64,000 nucleotides of DNA from Aporrectodea caliginosa (Eukaryota > Annelida > Clitellata > Crassiclitellata > Lumbricidae), in the NCBI GenBank assembly GCA_020284085.1, contig JACEVL010000484.1, forward strand, positions 124,001-188,000, in the 5' to 3' direction. Every line of letters starts with the position of its first letter. Position 1 is the first letter of the stretch. The notes below the pieces were generated by a model. That model did not search any database. It saw only the letters and a program-made list of their open reading frames with translations, and had not been told where the DNA came from. The translations under genes and the position numbers were made by a program. This document shows positions 20,390 to 31,445 of the stretch, in pieces.

Positions 20390-22680
20390 AAAAAGAAGGT
20401 TGTACACGTGGACGTCACCGGATGGAAAACACAGGAACCAGATTGATTACATACTGATAAATAAAAGATGGAATAGCACGATAAGGGATGTGAGAACAAA
20501 ACCAGGTGCGGACTGTGGAACTGATCATGAATTACTAGTGGCAACAGTGCAAATGAAATTTAAAAAACTAAAAACAGGAGAAAGATTGATCACATACGAC
20601 TGTAAGGAAATATCACAGGAATACAGAGTTGAAATAAGGAATAGATTTGAAATATTGGAGAGGGACGATGCGGAAACAGAGGAGGTTGAGAACAATTTAT
20701 GGGAAAAGACAAAGGAAGCGATCTTAGAAACTGCGGAGAAATATATTCCGAAGAAAAGAAAAACCAAAACAACTCCTTGGCTATCGAAAGAAGCTATCAA
20801 CATAGCCATGTACAGAAGGGAAGCAAAAAGAGAAGGAGACAAAGATAAGGTAAGAAAATTGTACAGCGCATTCCAAAAACAAGCACGCATGGACAAAGAA
20901 AAACATCTAAATGAATTATGCAAAGAAATGGAGGATGAGGGAAGAAAAGGAAGAACTAAAACAATGTTTTCAAAAGTGAGGGAAATAACGAGAAAAAACA
21001 CACCAAGAATGGGGTCGCTGAAAGCAGGTGATGGACACATAATTGCGGATGAAGAAGGAATGAAGAAAAGATGGAAGGAATACACAGAAGAGTTGTACAA
21101 CGAAGATAAAAGAGTAAAGGTAGAAAAAATAGATGTAACAGAGTATGAAAATGAACCGGAAGTCATGGAAGCAGAGGTAGAATGGGCTATCAAACAATTG
21201 AAAGATAATAAGGCACCGGGTCAAGACGGAATACCAATAGAAATGGTAAAAGCTGGGGATGGCGTGATGACAAAGACAATAACAAAAATTTGTAATAACA
21301 TATGGACAACTGGAAAATGGCCAGAAGATTGGAAAAGTTCAGTCTTTATCCCTTTATTTAAAAAAGGAGACGCGAAAGAGTGTGAAAATTATAGGACAAT
21401 AGCAATGATATCACACATAAGCAAAATATTACTTAAAATAATACATAAAAGAATGGAGAGTACAATAGAGAGAGAGCTTCCTGATAGTCAAGCAGGATTT
21501 AGGAAATCTCGTGGAACACGTGATCATATTGCCAATATGAGGTGGATAATGGAGAGACAAAGGGAGTATGGACAGAAAGTATACATATGCTTCATTGATT
21601 ATAGCAAAGCGTTTGACTGCATTAATCATGAATTGATGTGGAAAACCTTGGGAGAAATGGGAATACCGAAACACTTGGTACAACTTCTTAGGGGTCTGTA
21701 TGAAGATCAGATAGCGGTGATAAGGACTGAATATGGAGATACTGACAGATTCAGGATAAGGCAGGGAGTGCGGCAAGGATGCATTCTGTCTCCTTTCCTA
21801 TTTAACATGTACGCTGAAAGGATAATGAGGCAGGCGGGAATGGATGAGGCTGAGGAAGGAATAAAGATAGCGGGAAGAACAATGAACAATCTGAGATACG
21901 CTGATGATACAACACTATTGGCGGGTAAAAAAACCGATTTGGTAGAACTGATAAGAAGGCTCAAGAGTGAAAGTGAGAAAGCAGGACTCTACTTCAATAT
22001 AAAGAAGACAAAGATCATGACAACAGAAGAGGAGGACAGTTTTGAAGTAGACGGAGAGGAAATAGAAACGGTAACTAGCTTCACGTTTTTGGGATCAGTA
22101 ATAGAAAGAGAGGGAAAGAGTGATATGGAAATAAATCGTAGAGTGGCGATAGGAAAAGCTGCAATGAATGGTCTGGAAAAAATATGGAAGGACAAACATG
22201 TGAGTATAGACACGAAAAAGATTGGTGAAGGCTCTGATCATACCAACAGTAACATACGGCAGCGAGACATGGACAATGACCAAGAAAATGAGAAAAAAGA
22301 TTAACACATGCGAAATGTGGATATGGAGGAAGATGCAGAGAATATCATGGATAGAGAAAAGGACCAACGATTGGGTGCGCATGAGTATCGGAATTGAGAA
22401 GGAAGAGACACTACAACAAACAGTGCTAAGAGCAAAGTTGAGGTTCTTTGGTCAAGTCATGCGATCAGATGGATTGGAAAAGGAAATGATGTTAGCATAT
22501 GGAGAGGGAAGGAGAAAACAAGGACGACCAAGGAAAAAGTGGATGGACGAGATACATGAAACAACTGGAATTAATTTGGCACAACTGAGAGATGCGACGG
22601 CAGACAGAAGGAAATGGAGAGGCTTGATCATGACGGTCGCTAGAGTTCAAGGAACTGACAGCACAAGGTAACAAGGTATC
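20390..22680 (+). mobile_element. RTE/BovB-like LINE, 5' truncated
   Basis: Starts abruptly within the endonuclease domain 20 bases after the 19893-20362 MITE's duplication and ends shortly after the polymerase stop near 22671. Nearly intact coding sequence apart from one shift. The adenine-rich plus strand and codon use differ from the surrounding LINEs. Confidence 0.9.
20400..22671 (+). pseudogene. RTE-type endonuclease-reverse transcriptase, one frameshift
   Basis: A 634-codon frame (20400-22304) begins in the C-terminal endonuclease (RNQIDYILINKRW, GTDHELL), then a charged linker, then the full RT: KAPGQDGIP (about residue 270), ENYRTIAMISHISKI, SQAGFRKSRGTRDHIANMRW, FIDYSKAFDC (motif A), GVRQGCILSPFLFN (motif B), LRYADDTTLL (motif C) and a FTFLGSVIE block. 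Near 22218 a single-base shift moves the frame; the C-terminal domain continues in 22222-22671 (TVTYGSETWTMTKKM, MWIWRKMQRISW, FFGQVMRSDGLEK, GRPRKKWMDEI). Closest remembered relatives are BovB/RTE elements (the CFDP2-like group). It would copy its own RNA at a nicked target; this copy lacks the endonuclease N-terminus and is dead. Confidence 0.9.
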
Positions 22681-22689
22681 TCTGCATTC

Positions 22690-24000
22690 TCTGTCTATGG
22701 AAGAAACTCCTGCCATTCAGTTTTGAAGCGGAATGGAAAAACAGAAAGGCACATCTCATTCTGGATGCACTTTCTAGGGCACCAGCTCATGACCCAGACT
22801 ACAGCAACCAGAACCTTAAACTGAAACTCACCAACAACAATGGTGAGTTTCAACTACATAACAGCACAATTGAGAGAGGACAATTAAATGGACAACACTC
22901 AGGATAGTTGCAAACAATGATGAGCAGCAGCAAGTCCTGATGAGACTGATATAACATGGCTTCCCAGCCAAGTCGACCCTCCTTCAACCACATTATAAAC
23001 TCCACCATGGCCTCACTACACATGGTAGCCTGACCCTGCATTGGACAAAAGTCAAGGTCCAAAAGACCCAGAGAGCCAAAGTCTTATGCAACTGGCAGAA
23101 TCTGCAAAAAATGATGCACCCTCAAACCAATGTATCGACAGAACCAAACGCAGAGCACAGCAGTCAGGATTTTGGCAGGATATAAATAACATCAGATATT
23201 ATCAACACTGTTCATGGATGTATCAGAGGTCAGGAAGGACATGACTCTCTGCCAGCAGAGGGCATTGGATCAGACAAACCTCCTAGCTGACCTTTCCAAG
23301 AGACCATTGCAGACATATTCAAATTCACAACTACCTCGTTTTCATGGACCATATCAACAAATGCTCAAGGACTGAATGGTTATAGCAGTCCTCAGTAAAT
23401 ACTTTGTGCAATTTGGCATTAAAAACAAGCTCTGATCAGATGGCAGCCTCCAGTTCATATCAGAGGCAATGAAGAAATTCATGCAAAACTGGGGAATAAA
23501 CCATGCTTTCAGCATGCCGTACTTTCCATCCTGGAAAGTAATGGCAGAATCAATGAAGGCATTGGTCACTGCATCTGCAGCAATCAGAAACACTGGGCGT
23601 GATGCCTTTCACCAAGGTCTTTCCAAGCTCCACAATGTGCCACAAAGAAGTGGAAAGGCCTAGCAGACAGCAAGTATATGGCTGTGGCCCACCAAAGGAT
23701 TTGAACTGAACTCCAGGAAGATCAGGCCTATGCATGCTGGAGATAAATTTGGGTAAAGGATACATCCACAAAGTGATGGTTTTCAGTTGGTCAAATCATC
23801 CAAGCCCGACAGATGCCAAAAGTGGATGCCACTTAACCGACGCCACATTTGCCTTTATCTCTCTAGTGATGAACAACCATCTAAAATGTCACAATCCACA
23901 AAGGGCATACCTAGGCATGGAACAATTCTTTCAGAAAGGGCCCAGAAGTTATTCAGGGCTTGCAACTCAAGAGAAATGCCCGAATTAAACAGTTTAATTC
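22690..24000 (+). pseudogene. Ty3/gypsy pol fragment: RNase H end and integrase
   Basis: Readings in order, frames broken: KAHLILDALSRAPAHDP (22745-22800, end of RNase H), SLTLHWTKVKV and IDRTKRRAQQSGFWQDINN (23020-23190, integrase zinc-binding region), then a core with LVFMDHINK, SDGSLQFISEAMKKFMQNWG, FPSWKVMAESMKALVTASAA and GRDAFHQGLSKLHNVPQRSG (23290-23660). This order is that of a Ty3/gypsy polyprotein. No LTRs found. Multiple stops; inactive. Confidence 0.8.
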
Positions 24001-24159
24001 CCCAAATAAATTCTAAAAAGGGGAAATTGATGGATACTCAAGTAATGCATACTCCAATCCACTATATTATTAGTACAATTCACACTCTATACGGATATTT
24101 GCTCTATGGAGAGTTACATTACATAGTTCAGGTGTTGACATAAATGGTGATGATATGTT

Positions 24160-24449
24160 TCGACAGTATACTACAAACAGAGCAACATGGCTATTGATTG
24201 TAAGGATATGCCTTGGTTTACTAAAAAATTGCAAGAAAGAAAAATTCTGTTATTAGTGCAAGAGATATACTACACAAAAATTGTTTCTTGATAAACTTAG
24301 ATCTACAAGACACTTATTAAATTTCATAACTGTAAATAAATATTCTCAAAATTTTGAAGCAGCATAATGTCAACAATTCAAACTTATGACAAGAATATTG
24401 GGCCTTAAGAGATAGGTTATATATTAAGCTAACTTACTCGCTACGTATG
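24160..24449 (+). other. Intron 6 sequence, possible LINE linker relic
   Basis: A reading CKDMPWFTKKLQERKILLLV resembles the linker between endonuclease and RT of LINEs (PWF..KL). Too short to be sure. Confidence 0.3.
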
Positions 24450-25360
24450 GAGTCAGCCTACTCACACTGGGTCCCCGTTCTCTTCGCCGTCCCCAGGGTT
24501 CAGTCCTTCGAACACTACTATACATTGATTCTTTATACAGCAGATCTGGCTCAAATCATCACTGCACTCAGATCATCTGTCAATCAATACTCCGACGAAG
24601 TCCAGCTATAGCCCAGTTGTTGTCCTGATTCTTTTGTGTTTCTTAAGTCAGTGCTCACTGCTGTGACGGAATTACCGATGTGGACATCATCTAATCGGCT
24701 CTGGCTCAACCAAGCCAAATGCAATATCTGTGGCTTGGTACTCAACATGTCCAGTCTAAAATTAACCAAGAAGAGCTCCTCTCGTCATTCCTGGACTGGT
24801 CTCCCCAATGCGTTGCTTGTGATCTGGGAGTGAATCAACAGTGAAGTGTCCATGGCTGACCATGCTAACTAGTTGTAGAGGTAATGCTTCTATCAACTGC
24901 TTCTATCAAATTCGGTCAATACGGTGCAACCTATCACTTAGTGCCACAACACTCCAGCTCCTTTCTCTTGTCCTGATACACCTGATCTACTGCAATTCCA
25001 TCCTGGCAGGCTTTCCAAAATTCAGAATCAGTCAGCACCAGTTTGTTCTGAACTGTGTCACCCATCTAGCGGTCAATTTACACAAATTCTCTCATATTTC
25101 AGAATATATGAGAGATATGTTGTACTGGCAACCTAATGAGCAAAGAATCAAATTCACAATCCTGCTCCTGGGTCGGGCTTCATCGGTCAGCTCAGTTGGA
25201 GAACACATATACAGGAGTTTGTGCCAGTTGGTATGCAAACCAGTCGTCAATCAGCTGCCGGAGATCTACCAGTTCCTCATTTCCACACATCAGCACGACA
25301 ACAGCACGTACTGCATAGAGGGCTCTCCCATTGGAACAGTCTTCCTGTGAATATTTACAC
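24450..25360 (+). pseudogene. L2-like LINE (family E), part 1, split by a hAT
   Basis: Plus strand: VPRVQS-like motif B relic and LYTADLAQIITALRSSVNQY followed by SDEVQL (motif C with YADD decayed), LTAVTELPMWTSSNRLWLNQ, CFYQ.R.IRC, IYCNSILAGFPKFRISQ, FSHISEYMRDMLYWQPNEQR and the STHQHDNST region. The sentence breaks at 25352 in LPVNIYT and resumes after the hAT at 31242 with IPGIPLNSAKVKFSSFLKTH. Interrupting element: 25361-31233. Confidence 0.85.
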
Positions 25361-25861
25361 CAGCGCTTCCCAAACTTTTTAGCACCGCAACCCAATTTTT
25401 AGAACGACAATCTATCGCGACCCACATAGCTCTACTGGACAAAAAGTTCTAAAAAGAAAGCCACAATATATTTACTTATTAATGAACACAATTTGACATA
25501 AACCTCAATCTATGTATCATAGTGATGCGTGTGTGAAAGGTGCGTTTGTTACCGGTTAGGCTACTATTGACAACGGCAGTGACGTAGCCTACACGTCAAT
25601 GCGAGTTATTTTCAGGTGTAAGGAGTTCGACAGTTGGAGCTTGCTTCAAAATTTAGTTTTGATTCTGAAAAATTGGAGTGGCTGGTTTTTCTAATTTGCT
25701 CTTGTGTATGCTCTTGTTTGCAAGTAGGCTACTTCACAGCAAACAATGCACTGAGGATCTTCTTCATCTCCATTCCACACAAATCCGATGACTTTAAGTA
25801 GGCCTAGTCCAGCTAGTCGGAGTGATACTATTTCATCACTACGTGACGAGCTTTAAGACAA

Positions 25862-25947
25862 GCCTTAAACAACGAATTCAATGCAATAGAAACGAAGAAA
25901 AGTCTTTTCTTCGTTTCTATTGCTTTGAATTCGTTGCTTAAGGCTCG
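25862..25947. repeat. Long palindrome (hairpin), arms ~40 bases
   Basis: Around a centre near 25903: CAACGAATTCAATGCAATAG and AACGAAGAAAAG on the left, and CTTTTCTTCGTT, TCTATTGCTTTGAATTCGTT on the right, with further pairing of GACAAGCCTTAA and TTAAGGCTCGTC outside. Only a few mismatches. Lies inside the hAT. Confidence 0.9.
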
Positions 25948-26388
25948 TCTTTATTGTTTGGCGTTGTTGGTTTCCTTGTCAACCATGCAGAGAGAATAAA
26001 CTTAGAGGAGACAATAAAAAAACAATGAGAGTATAACGCCGATGATAAGAAATCTCTTTGAAGCTGGCACACACACTGTTGTATCCGATGGAAGTTGGAC
26101 GTTCCTAAACATGGTGATGAGAAATTCTATAACCTCTCTGCTGCAATCTAACAACCATAGCGTTCAAATAACTCGAAGACGTACAGTCACGTACTGGATG
26201 AAGCTACCAGTAGGTTCTCGATGGCCCAATTAGCTACATTGGTATGAGCGTGGGGTGCGTCTCATTAGCCACATGTGAAAAAGAGCATGCGGATCGCGGT
26301 TCACTTCCAGATGCTGGTTTATTTCAGATATTTAAATCTCGGTGTAGCACGGTTCTTAAATGGGGATCCTAAATGACGTGGCGTCCAT

Positions 26389-26522
26389 CAGAGGCGAAAA
26401 TCTGTACATTTGTACATAACAGATTTTTTCAGAGGCCGGATTTTTGCATTTTTGAAGGGACAGATAAGCCCCAGTCAAAACTTGAGGACAGTCCCCTCTG
26501 CCCCCCGAGATTTACGCCACTG
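26389..26522. mobile_element. Short hAT MITE, 134 bp
   Basis: CAGAGGCGAAAATCT and the complement of CAGTGGCGTAAATCT at the ends; flanks gcgtccat and gcatctat match 6 of 8 with both differences transitions. Nested in the 25361-31233 hAT. Confidence 0.65.
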
Positions 26523-26529
26523 GCATCTA

Positions 26530-27333
26530 TTCAAACAGGCGAGCGGTGGTAAAGGATCTCACCCAATCAAGAGTTAGATGCGCGCTAATTGTCGTTAGAT
26601 GGCAACGTTGAGCGCAGCCGATTGCCTATCAAAGATTTCATAGCGGACGTTGTCGAATCCAGAATTACATATATGCGTGTAATAATGCGACTCCATGCCT
26701 TATTAGGAGACTACTATGTGATGGCACATATAATGTGATGATACACGATCACATGCATCCTCTTTCAGTATCCAGGTGATGATTAGCATGATGAATGTGA
26801 TTTGTTTTCTACAAGCATAGTGTTGGATAACCTTGTGAATTCTTTAACTTGTCACTAATTCATATCTGATATCCAATTTCTATTTCTATGTTAAACTTCA
26901 GTACAATCATACTGTTTGAATGGATCGATCTTGTCGCCATCTAGCATCACTATGGCAACTTCCGGTTACCTAAACTTACCTTACCCTGGCCTTTTCCTAT
27001 CCTATGTTCCTTGCATAGATATACATGCATACATCTCAATCTTCCTGTGGTATTTCATATATGAATATGGTCCGCATCCACGTTCTAGTTATATTGTGAA
27101 GCCTTCTTGTCTGTTTTATCTGGATTCTGGTTTCGATCTAAGTTCTTGTGCGGATGGGCTGATAGATTGCCCTTTGCTAATTCTTATATTAAGTGTAGCT
27201 AATTAGTATTAGATCTTGAACTCAAGCCCAACTTGACTCGATTATTCTCCTAGGTATAAACATCAATTTCGTGCATAATACCATGACATAATTATGTTGT
27301 CGAGTCGATTTTTAGCCTGGCTAAAGCCCTCCT
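26530..27333. other. hAT interior and probable LINE 5' UTR
   Basis: No gene. The part just before 27334 (from somewhere after 26640) is presumably the 5' UTR of the LINE; its exact start is not visible because no target duplication was found. Confidence 0.4.
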
Positions 27334-30300
27334 TTGATTTCTTCATCCCAACTGGTGATGAATAGTTCTCGGCAAGATGCCGTTTTTGGTTGTTGTTGCG
27401 TGTGCGCGGGTCTGGTGGATGACCTGGATGGAGCCTGCACTTGTACTCTGTGTGGATTGAGTTGTCATGCTAACTGTGCTATGATCTTGGACTCCAGGAT
27501 ATGTAAACAATGCTCACTGAATATAGATACATATGATGTTGACATTTCTCATAGCCCAATAGACTCGAATGCATCTAGACTCCATAATCCCATCAGACTG
27601 CAGCTAATTGAAAGTGATGACTCTAATAAACCTCTCTTGAACAATAAAGATCTCGATCCTGACCCCAACTATTTTTCGGATTTCATTAAAGAATGTGAAT
27701 ACCTGGCTCCCTCTCAACTTTCCCACAAATTTCTAAATGCCTCTCACTCGTTTACAATTATGCATCTGAATTGTCGCAGTATTGCCTCTAAGTTAAATGA
27801 AATTAAAATTCTCCTTCAACAAGTACCCGCTTCTGTTCTTGCTGTAACTGAAACTTGGCTATCCGATAACACGGCTGACTCAATTTACATTCCAGACTAT
27901 ACTTTCGTATACAGAAATAGGAGTGAGGGTAGAGGGGGAGGGGTAGGCTTTTTTGTCAAAAACCACGTTAGTTACAATACTACTGATATCTCTGTAGCTT
28001 CTAATTCATTTGAAAGTCTTTTTATTAACATTTCTCTACGTAAAGGATTGGATATCTTAATTGGTGTTATCTACAGACCACCAGGTACAAATCTGGACAC
28101 CTTTAATGCTGAAATTGAATTACTAATAAACACACTAACAGCCAATAAAAACTGTAATAAGAAATTATTCCTAACTGGTGACTTTAATGTTGATCTGCTT
28201 GCTTCTGAAACCCACACCCCTACTAGTGACTTCATCAACTGTATGACTTCTCATCACTTCCTGCCTATGATTCTTCAACCCACAAGGATTACTCCTACCA
28301 CTGCTACCCTAATTGACAACACTTTTACTAACTCTGCAGACTGTGTTATCAATTCGGCAATAATAACTTCAGATATTTCCGACCATTTACCTATTATTAC
28401 TTGGATTCAGAATGACTTAAATACTCAACGTAATCCAAGAACCATCGAAATGTCAAGGACTATTAACCAGGAGACCATCTCCAATTTTAAAAGGCTATTG
28501 GCTGATGCTGACTGGTCATCTGTAAAACTGCTATGTGATCAAGAAGAAACAAACCTAGCTTACACTTCATTCATAAATATAATTAAACTTAACTACGACC
28601 AGGCATTTCCATTAAAATTAAAGAAGACCTCCAAAAAGAACACCTTGCAACATCCATGGATGACACCAGGCTTGCATAATTCCATTAAAAAGAAAGAAAA
28701 ATTGTACATCAAATATATTAAAAACCCTACTCTTGAAAATAAGGCCATTTTTACCGCCTACCGTAATAAATACAAAATAATTCGTACCAAAATTGAACAA
28801 GAGTTCTATGCTAATGAATTTACGAAATGCTATAACGATGTCAAAAAAACCTGGCAGATAATCAAGTCCATAGTCAAATCTGATAACTCTGACTCACTTA
28901 TAAAAGAAATCAATATTAATGGTAATACAATAAAAGATCCTGAACTAATGGCAGATAAATTTAACTCCTACTTTACGAGCCTACCAAATTCACTTGCACT
29001 AAAAATACCCCCTCAAAGAAATTACTTTCAAGACTATATGCCATCCTCCTCCTTGAACTCCTTCATTATCCTACCTACTTGCCCTCAAGAGTTACTAACC
29101 ATAAATAAAACCTTGAAAGTTACCCATAGTACTGGCCCTGACGACATCAATCCTTACATAATCTCTCCCCTTATGGAATTTATTGCAGTTCCATTGAGTG
29201 ATATAATTAACTGCTCACTTAGAAATGGTGAGGTCCCCTCAAACATCAAGCTAGCTAAGGTGCTCCCAATTCATAAGCAAGGAAATAAAAATGAAATCTC
29301 CAATTTTAGACCAATCTCTATCCTGCCCTTTTTTTCTAAATTATTTGAACGGGTCATGTATGACCGTTTGTTTTCCTTTATAAATAATAAAAAAATTCTT
29401 CATCCTTTTCAACATGGTTTTCAACCTGGCCACTCGACCTTTATGTCCCTATTGGACATACAAGATAAAATAACACAAGCCATGGACAACAATGAATTCT
29501 CTATTGGTATTTTTTTGGACCTTGCTAAGGCCTTTGACACTGTTGATCACAAAATCTTACTCTCTAAATTGGAACATTACGGGGTCAGAGGCAAAGCACT
29601 AGACTGGTTCAAAAGTTACTTAACTAATCGCTATCAACAAGTTTCGTGCAATGGTAAATTATCCAATTTCCAACTTATTATGTTTGGTGTTCCTCAGGGT
29701 TCCATACTCGGCCCTCTTTTATTCTTAATATACATTAATGATCTTCCCAACTCCTCGACTCTCCTTCACTATATTCTATTCGCTGATGATTCTAATGCTT
29801 TTCTTTCACATGCCTCCTACGACCAACTAATCAAAATAGCAAACGAAGAACTAGCAATGGCTAATGATTGGTTTAAAGCTAATAAACTCTCCCTAAATCT
29901 GTCTAAAACCAACTATATTATTTTCAGATCCAATAAAAAGATTATTCCATCCTCGGATAACGTACTAAAAATAGACAACATAATAATTCCACAAGTCACT
30001 TCCTCAAAGTTTCTTGGGGTCCACATTGACCAACACCTGAAATGGAATACACACATACTAGAAATAACTAAGAAAATTTCAAAAAACATTGGCATTATTC
30101 GTAGAATATCTTACCTTCTTCCCCCCCACATACTCAAAAACTTATACTTTACCCTGATATATCCTTATCTGACTTACTGTAACTTCATCTGGACTTCAAC
30201 TTACAACGCCCACCTGCTGAATCTAAGGGTCATTCAGAAAAAGGCCATAAGACTAATCACAGGATCTGCTGTTAATTCCCATACCAGACCTCTGTATCTG

Positions 30301-30606
30301 AAATTTAATCTTTTAAATATTTCACAAATTAAGTTTATTCAAACTGGTGTGTTTATGTACCAATATGGCAGAAATCTTCTCCCTCCTGCTTTTCTCTCCT
30401 ATTTCAGCCCAATTATGCCTATCAATAACACTAGAAGCAATAGAGAATACTCATGCATCTTCGCAAGAACCAACTCACGTAAATTTTCAATCAAATATCA
30501 AGGTCCTCTCGTTTGGAATAACCTTCCTTGGGTCATTCGTGAGGCTAAGAGCCTCGTTCATTTCAAACACTTGATCCGTGCGCACGCAATGAGTATTATT
30601 ATCTAG
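27334..30606 (+). CDS. Intact LINE ORF2: PHD-like finger, endonuclease, reverse transcriptase
   Basis: 1090 codons with no stop, the longest frame in the window; a second in-frame ATG at 27358 is an equally good start. In order: Cys/His finger (residues ~19-65, CCVC...CTLCGLSCHANC), APE endonuclease (~143-355: MHLNCRSIASKLNEI, TETWLS, GVIYRPPG, TGDFNVDLL, ISDHLPII), then RT (~640-900: NFRPISILPFFSKLFERVMY, GFQPGHST, FLDLAKAFDTVDH, GVPQGSILGPLLFLIYINDL, LFADDSNAF) and a C-terminal domain (YCNFIWTSTY, PLVWNNLPWV). Architecture and motifs place it in the CR1/Jockey group. 3' UTR runs to about 31085 with AATAAAAATTG and a short repeat tail. It nicks target DNA and copies its RNA there. Complete catalytic residues and low decay suggest a young copy. 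Inside a hAT inside another LINE. Confidence 0.93.
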   Translation: MISSSQLVMNSSRQDAVFGCCCVCAGLVDDLDGACTCTLCGLSCHANCAMILDSRICKQCSLNIDTYDVDISHSPIDSNASRLHNPIRLQLIESDDSNKPLLNNKDLDPDPNYFSDFIKECEYLAPSQLSHKFLNASHSFTIMHLNCRSIASKLNEIKILLQQVPASVLAVTETWLSDNTADSIYIPDYTFVYRNRSEGRGGGVGFFVKNHVSYNTTDISVASNSFESLFINISLRKGLDILIGVIYRPPGTNLDTFNAEIELLINTLTANKNCNKKLFLTGDFNVDLLASETHTPTSDFINCMTSHHFLPMILQPTRITPTTATLIDNTFTNSADCVINSAIITSDISDHLPIITWIQNDLNTQRNPRTIEMSRTINQETISNFKRLLADADWSSVKLLCDQEETNLAYTSFINIIKLNYDQAFPLKLKKTSKKNTLQHPWMTPGLHNSIKKKEKLYIKYIKNPTLENKAIFTAYRNKYKIIRTKIEQEFYANEFTKCYNDVKKTWQIIKSIVKSDNSDSLIKEININGNTIKDPELMADKFNSYFTSLPNSLALKIPPQRNYFQDYMPSSSLNSFIILPTCPQELLTINKTLKVTHSTGPDDINPYIISPLMEFIAVPLSDIINCSLRNGEVPSNIKLAKVLPIHKQGNKNEISNFRPISILPFFSKLFERVMYDRLFSFINNKKILHPFQHGFQPGHSTFMSLLDIQDKITQAMDNNEFSIGIFLDLAKAFDTVDHKILLSKLEHYGVRGKALDWFKSYLTNRYQQVSCNGKLSNFQLIMFGVPQGSILGPLLFLIYINDLPNSSTLLHYILFADDSNAFLSHASYDQLIKIANEELAMANDWFKANKLSLNLSKTNYIIFRSNKKIIPSSDNVLKIDNIIIPQVTSSKFLGVHIDQHLKWNTHILEITKKISKNIGIIRRISYLLPPHILKNLYFTLIYPYLTYCNFIWTSTYNAHLLNLRVIQKKAIRLITGSAVNSHTRPLYLKFNLLNISQIKFIQTGVFMYQYGRNLLPPAFLSYFSPIMPINNTRSNREYSCIFARTNSRKFSIKYQGPLVWNNLPWVIREAKSLVHFKHLIRAHAMSIII

Positions 30607-31090
30607 TTTTTAGTGCTGTGTTTCATTCTATTGTTTGCCTGTTGATCAGTTTAAAGTGTACTGCCTGATACAATTATAAGGCTTTAATGCTTGTTGTACT
30701 GAACGTTCCCTGTCTTGGCAGTGCCTTGCTGTTTTCTTTGTGTTTTTAAGACGGTGCTTAGTTTTGTTAGCATCTGATTTTTGGTTCTCTCTGTTTCTGT
30801 TCATTTTCCTGATTTAGTTGAGTAGGAATGGAATTCCCCTACCGTCCATTTAGTTAACGAAAATAACCTGTAAGTTTTGCTATATATTACTGCAATTAGG
30901 CCCCTATTCAGCGGGACTCGTCCCTTCGGGTGTGCCCTTTGTTCCCTCAGACCATCTCTGTATAAGTTAAACTTCTCTAATCATCTACACTATGTGTGTG
31001 AATATGATTTACTATAGTCTCATGTTATTCATTTCTGTTTGTTGGTTCTGGGAACAATAAAAATTGAAAAAAAAAAATTGAATTGAATAT
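30607..31090 (+). other. 3' UTR of the intact LINE
   Basis: T-rich, ends with AACAATAAAAATTGAAAA and TTGAATTGAAT, a likely tail. After about 31090 the host hAT sequence resumes. Confidence 0.65.
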
Positions 31091-31233
31091 TGTGCCTTCA
31101 TTAAACATTTTCTAATTTTTTTTCATTTTCACTTTCCCATTTTTTTAAATTTTATATATTTAAAAATCTCATTTCAAAAACTTTTCGCGACCTGCCAAAA
31201 ATCGGCTTGCGACCCTCAGTTTGGGAAACGCTG

Positions 31234-31445
31234 ATTTACACTATTCCAGGTATTCCTCTTAACTCGGCCAAAGTAAAATTTTCATCTTTTTTGAAAACAC
31301 ACCTATTTAAATCTCACTGCGCTTTTAAGAGGTTCTTACAAATGCACTCTATACAAACCCAGATACATACATATTATTATTATTATTATTATTATTACAT
31401 ATATGCATACATACATACATACATATATATATATACAGTTAAGTT
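31234..31445 (+). pseudogene. L2-like LINE (family E), part 2 and tail
   Basis: Starts with the duplicated atttacac and continues the C-terminus IPGIPLNSAKVKFSSFLKTH, LFKSHCAFKRF. The 3' end carries ATT/ATA/CATA microsatellite repeats (31371-31435), the same CATACATACATA tail as the copy resuming at 43500. Confidence 0.85.

Larger units (their letters stand above)
25361..31233. mobile_element. hAT element, 5873 bp, carrying an intact LINE
   Basis: Left CAGCGCTTCCCAAACTTTTT and right CAGTTTGGGAAACGCTG inverted ends, with a perfect 8 bp target duplication atttacac (25353-25360 and 31234-31241). Subterminal GCGACCC motifs recur at both ends. Most of the length is a later LINE insertion (roughly 26900-31090); no hAT transposase is recognisable in the rest, so the element was probably a non-autonomous one of 2 kb or less. 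Confidence 0.95.

Noticed and set aside
20525..21193. 222-codon minus-strand ORF with hydrophobic Ser/Phe-rich sequence
   Set aside because: It is the antisense shadow of the adenine-rich RTE reverse transcriptase frame.
25361..31233. An autonomous hAT encoding its own transposase
   Set aside because: Despite its 5.9 kb, the interior coding capacity is a LINE; no hAT domain was found in the remainder.
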